Shown: positions 6,696 to 10,025 of the stretch, one piece after another
How positions within the stretch are numbered: position 1 is the first letter of the stretch
Layout of the letters: every line of letters begins with the position of its first letter
Source of the DNA: CAYYWV01 sp964475385
GTDB taxonomy: Bacteria > Pseudomonadota > Alphaproteobacteria > JAAXGF01
Assembly (NCBI GenBank): GCA_964475385.1
Contig: CAYYWV010000091.1
Span: forward strand, 1 to 10,025
DNA length: 10,025 nt
Direction: 5' to 3'
Notes under the pieces: generated by a model
The model's database searches: none
What the model was told of the DNA's origin: nothing
The model's input: only the letters and a program-made list of their open reading frames with translations
Program-made: the position numbers and the translations under genes

Positions 6696-6902
6696 ATGGA
6701 CGAAGACGTTTTCAATATGTCGGTGCGCAAGTTCCTCAAAAAGTTGGGCGTGACGGCTCAGCGCGAGATCGAGGCCGCGGTGCGCCAAGCGCTCGCCGAC
6801 GGCCGGCTCGCAGGGTCCGAGAAGCTGCCCGCCCGGGCGCGAGTCACCATCGAAGGGCTTTCCGGGGAGATCGCGGTCGAAGGCGAGATCGCGCTGCGCT
6901 GA
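6696..6902 (+). CDS. DUF6494 family small protein
   Basis: This 68-residue soluble protein begins MDEDVFNMSVRKFLKKLGVT, the N-terminal pattern I associate with DUF6494, a short alphaproteobacterial family of unknown function. The first half looks helical (about residues 5-38, with QREIEAAVRQALADG). The second half is a short strand-rich segment, ARVTIEGLSGEIAVEGEIAL. No cysteines, metal motif or membrane segment are visible. GGGAGG (6685-6690) sits 5 bases before the ATG, an excellent ribosome site that supports it as a real gene. It stands alone between a possible terminator hairpin and aatA, 99 bases before the latter. Expression with aatA is possible but not shown. No function can be assigned. 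Confidence 0.82.
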   Translation: MDEDVFNMSVRKFLKKLGVTAQREIEAAVRQALADGRLAGSEKLPARARVTIEGLSGEIAVEGEIALR

Positions 6903-7001
6903 GAAGAAGCGCCAAGCCCTCCGCATCGTCCGGTTGCGCGGCCCGAGCGGCGGGCTTAAGGTGCGAGCGATTCCTACCTCCATCCATCGGATGAGCGCGC
7001 C

Positions 7002-8204
7002 ATGAGCTTCCTCGCCGCCCGCCTCGACCGCATCAAGCCGTCGCCGACCATCGCCGTCTCCACCCGCGCCGCCGAGCTGCGCGCCGAAGGGCGCGACGTC
7101 ATCGGGCTCGGCGCGGGCGAGCCCGACTTCGACACCCCCGACAACATCAAGGAGGCCGCCTGCCGGGCCATCGCCGAAGGCCAGACCAAGTACACGCCGG
7201 TCGACGGGACGCCCGCGCTGAAGGAGGCGATCGCCGCCAAGTTCAAGCGCGAGAACGGGCTCGACTACGCGCCCCAGCAGATCACCGTCGGCTCGGGCGG
7301 CAAGCACGTCATCTTCAACGCCTTGCTCGCGACCCTGGACCCGGGCGACGAGGTCATCGTGCCCGCGCCCTACTGGGTCTCCTATCCCGACATGGTGCTG
7401 CTCGCCGGCGGCGCACCGGTGTTCGTCGCTTGCCCTGCCGAGAACGGCTTCAAGCTCCGGCCCGAAGACCTCGAGCGCGCGATCACCAAGCGCACCAAGT
7501 GGCTGATCCTGAACTCGCCGGGGAATCCCTCGGGCGCGGCCTATACGCGCGACGACCTCGCCGCGCTGGCCGAGGTGCTGATGCGCCATCCCCACGTCTG
7601 GGTGCTGAGCGACGACATGTACGAGCACCTGGTCTACGACGGCTTCGTCTTCCACACCATCGCCCAGGTCGAGCCCGGCCTCTATGAGCGCACGCTCACC
7701 ATGAACGGGGTCTCCAAGGCCTACGCCATGACCGGCTGGCGGATCGGTTACGCCGGCGGCCCGCGCGACCTGATCAAGGCGATGGCCAAGATCCAGTCGC
7801 AAAGCACCTCGTGCCCGAGCGCGATCAGCCAGGCGGCGGCGGTCGAGGCGCTCACCGGTCCCCAGGACTTCATCGCCGAACGCGCGGCCGTCTTCCGCGA
7901 GCGCCGCGATCTCGTGGTGGGAATGCTGAACCAGGCTCCGGGAATCGCGTGTCCGCGGCCCGAGGGCGCGTTCTACGTCTACCCGAGCTGCGCCGGCGTC
8001 ATCGGCAAGACGACGCCCGACGGCGCGACCATCGAGACGAGCGCGGATTTCTCGGCCTATCTCCTCGATTCGGAAGGGGTGGCGGTGGTCCACGGCGAAG
8101 CCTTCGGGCTCGATCCCCATTTCCGCATCTCCTACGCGACCTCGACCGAAGCGCTGACCGAAGCCTGCGCCCGCATCCAGCGCGCCTGCGCCGCCTTGCG
8201 CTGA
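7002..8204 (+). CDS. aatA: Aspartate aminotransferase AatA (class I, subgroup Ib/gamma)
   Basis: This 400-residue fold-type I PLP aminotransferase interconverts aspartate/2-oxoglutarate and oxaloacetate/glutamate. Members of this subgroup may also accept prephenate or aromatic acids. It has the expected GLGAGEPDFDTPDNIK near the N-terminus, NSPGNPSG with N175, SDDMYEHL with D204 and Y207, the Schiff-base lysine K239 in MNGVSKAYAMTGWRIGYAGG, and the substrate-carboxylate arginine R375 in FRISYATS. The whole sequence closely resembles rhizobial AatA as I remember it, including YPSCAGVIGKT and GVAVVHGEAFGL. Length is normal. Start ATG 7002 matches the family N-terminus (MSFLAARLDRIKPSPTIAVS); the ribosome site is poor. 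A weak TTGCGC (6934) to TAAGGT (6957) pair in the 99-base gap upstream is the only promoter candidate. No classic terminator is visible after the stop. Confidence 0.95.
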   Translation: MSFLAARLDRIKPSPTIAVSTRAAELRAEGRDVIGLGAGEPDFDTPDNIKEAACRAIAEGQTKYTPVDGTPALKEAIAAKFKRENGLDYAPQQITVGSGGKHVIFNALLATLDPGDEVIVPAPYWVSYPDMVLLAGGAPVFVACPAENGFKLRPEDLERAITKRTKWLILNSPGNPSGAAYTRDDLAALAEVLMRHPHVWVLSDDMYEHLVYDGFVFHTIAQVEPGLYERTLTMNGVSKAYAMTGWRIGYAGGPRDLIKAMAKIQSQSTSCPSAISQAAAVEALTGPQDFIAERAAVFRERRDLVVGMLNQAPGIACPRPEGAFYVYPSCAGVIGKTTPDGATIETSADFSAYLLDSEGVAVVHGEAFGLDPHFRISYATSTEALTEACARIQRACAALR

Positions 8205-8244
8205 ATTCGGCCCTCGCCCGCGCGGGACGCGTTCGGAGGCATAT

Positions 8245-8261
8245 TTTAGAATAATTATAAA
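8245..8261. promoter_or_regulatory. Irr-type iron control element (ICE-like box) upstream of dps
   Basis: TTTAGAA-TAA-TTATAAA differs at one position from the alphaproteobacterial Irr box as I recall it, TTTAGAA-N3-TTCTAAA. The palindrome extends one base each side (T8244/A8262). It lies 6 bases upstream of the dps -35, inside an AT-rich island in otherwise GC-rich DNA. Irr controls iron-storage genes such as bfr in related bacteria, so the target fits. The alternative is a simple AT-rich UP element. Confidence 0.58.
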
Positions 8262-8267
8262 AATAAC

Positions 8268-8295
8268 TTGAATGCATTGTCCGGGAAGGTATAAT
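8268..8295 (+). promoter_or_regulatory. Sigma-70 promoter of dps
   Basis: TTGAAT (8268-8273) and a perfect TATAAT (8290-8295) are separated by 16 bases, the strongest promoter in the window. Transcription should start near 8302, leaving a leader of about 35 bases before the dps ATG. The AT-rich tract just upstream could also act as an UP element. Confidence 0.82.
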
Positions 8296-8336
8296 GGGTT
8301 CAATCGTAGGCCACATACCGGATCGGAGTGAAAGAC

Positions 8337-8804
8337 ATGACCATCGACATCGGCATTCCCGAGGCCGACCGCAAGGCGATTGCGGACGGCTTGGCGCGGG
8401 TTCTCGCCGACAGCTACACGCTGTATCTCAAGACCCACAACTTCCACTGGAACGTGACCGGCCCCATGTTCCAGACCCTGCATCTCATGTTCGAGCAGCA
8501 CTACACCGAGCTCGCGACCGCGGTCGACGAGATCGCCGAGCGCATCCGCTCATTGGGCTTTCCCGCGCCCGGCAGCTATGCGGCTTACGCCCGGTTGACC
8601 GCGATCGAGGAGGCCGAGGACGTGCCTGCGGCCGAGGACATGATCCGCGATCTCGTCAAGGGCCACGAGACGGTCGCGCGCACGATCCGCAGCGTGTTCC
8701 CCGCGGCCGAGAAGGGCGGCGACGAGGCCACCGCCGATCTTCTGACCCAGCGGCTCCAGGTCCACGAGAAGACCGCCTGGATGCTGCGCAGCCTGCTTGG
8801 CTGA
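8337..8804 (+). CDS. dps: Dps, DNA-protection ferritin-like protein
   Basis: Dps forms a 12-subunit shell that oxidises Fe2+ with peroxide, stores the iron, and shields DNA from Fenton damage. This 155-residue protein has the family core HNFHWNVTGPMFQTLHLMFE and VDEIAERI. The inter-subunit ferroxidase ligands are all present: H37, H49, E53, D64 and E68 correspond to H51, H63, D67, D78 and E82 of E. coli Dps at a constant offset of 14. The N-terminal tail is short and carries few lysines or arginines, unlike the DNA-binding tail of E. coli Dps, so direct DNA binding is doubtful. GGAG (8325-8328) lies 8 bases before ATG 8337 and favours it over in-frame GTG 8328. The gene is a single transcription unit with its own strong promoter, an Irr-like box and a perfect terminator. 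Iron control is inferred. Confidence 0.95.
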   Translation: MTIDIGIPEADRKAIADGLARVLADSYTLYLKTHNFHWNVTGPMFQTLHLMFEQHYTELATAVDEIAERIRSLGFPAPGSYAAYARLTAIEEAEDVPAAEDMIRDLVKGHETVARTIRSVFPAAEKGGDEATADLLTQRLQVHEKTAWMLRSLLG

Positions 8805-8814
8805 GAGCGAATCG

Positions 8815-8844
8815 CCGGAGCGCCTTCGGGGCGCTCCGGTTTTT
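8815..8844 (+). terminator. Rho-independent terminator of dps
   Basis: CCGGAGCGCC (8815-8824) pairs perfectly with GGCGCTCCGG (8830-8839) around a TTCGG loop and is followed directly by TTTTT (8840-8844). It begins 10 bases after the dps stop, so dps is transcribed separately from msrP. Confidence 0.95.
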
Positions 8845-8977
8845 CGTCGGCTGGAGGAATCGGCCCGCCTGTTGCCCTTGCCGCACTCAGGCCCCACATT
8901 GAACTTTCGATACGCCCCGGTTTCGATCCGGACCGGATAAAAAAACGGGCGTCGGGTAAGGGAAGGAGGAAGGATTC

Positions 8978-9955
8978 ATGCTGATACGCCGCAAGCGCGG
9001 GTGGGAGCTGCCGGAAAGCGCCGCCGTTCCCGAACGGGTCTTCCGCGACCGTCGTCGCCTGATCCAAGGGCTCGCCGCGGGGCCGATTCTGGCCGCCGCC
9101 GCGCCGTTCGCCGCCCGCGCGGGGCACGATACCGTCGCGTCGGCGGCCGATCCCACCGCCGATCTCTACCCGGCGCCGCGCAATCCGCGCTATACACTCG
9201 CGCGGCCCTTGACCCCTGAGAAGATCACCGCGCACTACAACAACTTCTACGAGTTCGGCTCGTACAAGCAGATCTGGCGCGCCGCCCAGGCGCTCAAGAT
9301 CCGGCCCTGGACCGTGGTCTTCGACGGCCTGGTGGAAAAGCCCATGACGGTCGGGATCGACGACCTGATCCGGCGGATGCCGCTCGAAGAACGTGTCTAT
9401 CGCCACCGCTGCGTCGAGGCCTGGTCGATGACGATCCCCTGGTCGGGCTTTCCCATGCGCGCGCTGGTCGCGTTCGCCAAGCCGCTCGCGGCGGCGAAGT
9501 ACGTGGTCATGCAGACCTTCGAGGATTCGTCGATGGCCCCGGGCCAGCGCCAGTTCTGGTACCCCTGGCCCTATGTCGAGGGGCTGACGATCGCCGAGGC
9601 GACCCACGAGCTCGCCTTCATGGTCACCGGCGCTTACGGCAAGCCGATCGCCAAGCAGTACGGCGCGCCGCTCAGGCTCGCGGTGCCGTGGAAGTACGGC
9701 TTCAAGCACATCAAGTCGATCGTGCGCTTCACCTTCTCGGACAAGCGCCCGCGCACCTTCTGGGAGACCATCGCCCCCGACGAGTACGGGTTTTGGGCCA
9801 ACGTCAACCCCGAGGTGCCGCACCCGCGCTGGAGCCAGGCGACCGAGCGTTTCCTCGCCACCGGCGAGCGCCTGCCGACGCAGATCTACAACGGCTATGG
9901 CGAGTTCGTCGCCGGCCTCTACGCCGGCCTCGAAGGCGAGCGGCTGTTCATGTAG
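8978..9955 (+). CDS. msrP: Periplasmic protein-methionine-sulfoxide reductase catalytic subunit MsrP (YedY)
   Basis: MsrP is a molybdopterin enzyme of the sulfite-oxidase fold that repairs oxidised methionines in periplasmic proteins, with electrons from the membrane haem protein MsrQ. The 325-residue protein starts with a Tat signal, DRRRLIQG (twin arginines at 25-27) plus a hydrophobic stretch ending in AAARAG-like residues near 49. It continues with NNFYEFG (88-94), the molybdenum-ligand cysteine C145 in RHRCVEAWSM, and WKYGFKHIKSI, all typical of YedY. Length and family N-terminus (VPERVFRDRRR) fit. AGGAGGAAGG lies just upstream of ATG 8978. No msrQ appears in the remaining 70 bases, which look intergenic, so the partner is encoded farther away or elsewhere. 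A strong terminator separates it from dps. The 133-base gap before it shows no convincing promoter. Confidence 0.95.
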   Translation: MLIRRKRGWELPESAAVPERVFRDRRRLIQGLAAGPILAAAAPFAARAGHDTVASAADPTADLYPAPRNPRYTLARPLTPEKITAHYNNFYEFGSYKQIWRAAQALKIRPWTVVFDGLVEKPMTVGIDDLIRRMPLEERVYRHRCVEAWSMTIPWSGFPMRALVAFAKPLAAAKYVVMQTFEDSSMAPGQRQFWYPWPYVEGLTIAEATHELAFMVTGAYGKPIAKQYGAPLRLAVPWKYGFKHIKSIVRFTFSDKRPRTFWETIAPDEYGFWANVNPEVPHPRWSQATERFLATGERLPTQIYNGYGEFVAGLYAGLEGERLFM

Positions 9956-9960
9956 CGCCG

Positions 9961-9976
9961 CGGGCGTGAGAGCCCG
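9961..9976 (+). terminator. Small hairpin downstream of msrP
   Basis: CGGGC and GCCCG form a 5-bp stem around GTGAGA, 5 bases after the msrP stop, followed by an AT-rich stretch containing TTAATTAA but no T-run. It is a weak terminator candidate only. Confidence 0.3.
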
Positions 9977-9990
9977 ATACGTTAATTAAA

Positions 9991-10025
9991 GTCCCCCTCC
10001 CCCTGGCCCCCTCCCACCGAGGGAG
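9991..10025. repeat. Edge of a possible palindromic intergenic repeat (partial)
   Basis: A C-rich, nearly pure pyrimidine tract leads into CTCCC-ACCGA-GGGAG (10011-10025), an inverted repeat cut by the window end. Similar 'CCCTCCCC...GGGGAGGG' palindromes are common intergenic repeats in alphaproteobacterial genomes. With only one partial copy here the assignment is tentative. Confidence 0.4.

Noticed and set aside
6991..7005. Four-codon mini reading frame (ATG AGC GCG CCA TGA) whose stop overlaps the aatA start
   Set aside because: It could couple translation, but there is no Shine-Dalgarno and such short frames occur by chance.
6681..8501. 606-codon minus-strand open frame opposite the DUF6494 gene, aatA and the start of dps
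   Set aside because: It runs through three well-supported genes and the dps promoter; its composition is typical of antisense shadow.
8899..8927. TTGAAC to TTCGAT as an msrP promoter
   Set aside because: Spacing is 17 bases, but the -10 matches only three of six positions, too weak to list as a feature.
8917..8936. CCGGT...ACCGG hairpin followed by an A-rich run upstream of msrP
   Set aside because: Only five base pairs with a 10-base loop, and A-rich rather than T-rich on the plus strand. As a minus-strand terminator it would have no gene to serve.
8585..9823. 412-codon minus-strand open frame opposite dps and msrP
   Set aside because: It crosses the dps terminator and covers two recognised genes on the other strand.

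Overview
The window is GC-rich chromosomal DNA from an alphaproteobacterium, probably close to Rhodospirillales. Three things suggest this. The aminotransferase resembles the rhizobial AatA proteins throughout. A near-perfect Irr-type iron box, a regulator largely confined to alphaproteobacteria, lies upstream of dps. Codon use is uniformly GC-rich. I see no mobile element, CRISPR array, tRNA or rRNA, so this is a core-genome segment rather than an island.

Layout, left to right. (1) A minus-strand tandem rhodanese sulfurtransferase runs off the left edge and diverges from metC (cystathionine beta-lyase). uvrB follows metC after 5 bases. (2) A four-gene plus-strand operon (4300-6608) encodes two tandem DUF1538 membrane proteins of the UmpA/UmpB type, a divergent P-II-like protein and a two-CBS-domain protein. 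(3) A 68-residue DUF6494 protein precedes aatA (aspartate aminotransferase). (4) dps (ferritin-like iron storage and DNA protection) has a strong sigma-70 promoter, an Irr-like box and a textbook terminator. (5) msrP encodes a Tat-exported molybdopterin methionine-sulfoxide reductase. A possible palindromic intergenic repeat starts at the right edge.

How the parts fit. The left end concerns sulfur-amino-acid and sulfane-sulfur chemistry; AatA adds amino-acid transamination. UvrB, Dps and MsrP handle DNA and oxidative damage, but they have separate transcription signals and need not form one system. The most interesting unit is the DUF1538 pair with P-II-like and CBS proteins. A DUF1538 pair (UmpAB) from a Halomonas species has been reported, as I recall, to act as a two-component Na+(Li+,K+)/H+ antiporter. 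Here such a pair is packed with two small proteins of signal-sensing families, which suggests an ion antiporter gated by a nucleotide or another small ligand. That regulatory link is inference. The P-II-like protein lacks the uridylylated tyrosine and, by hand alignment, several canonical ATP-contact residues.
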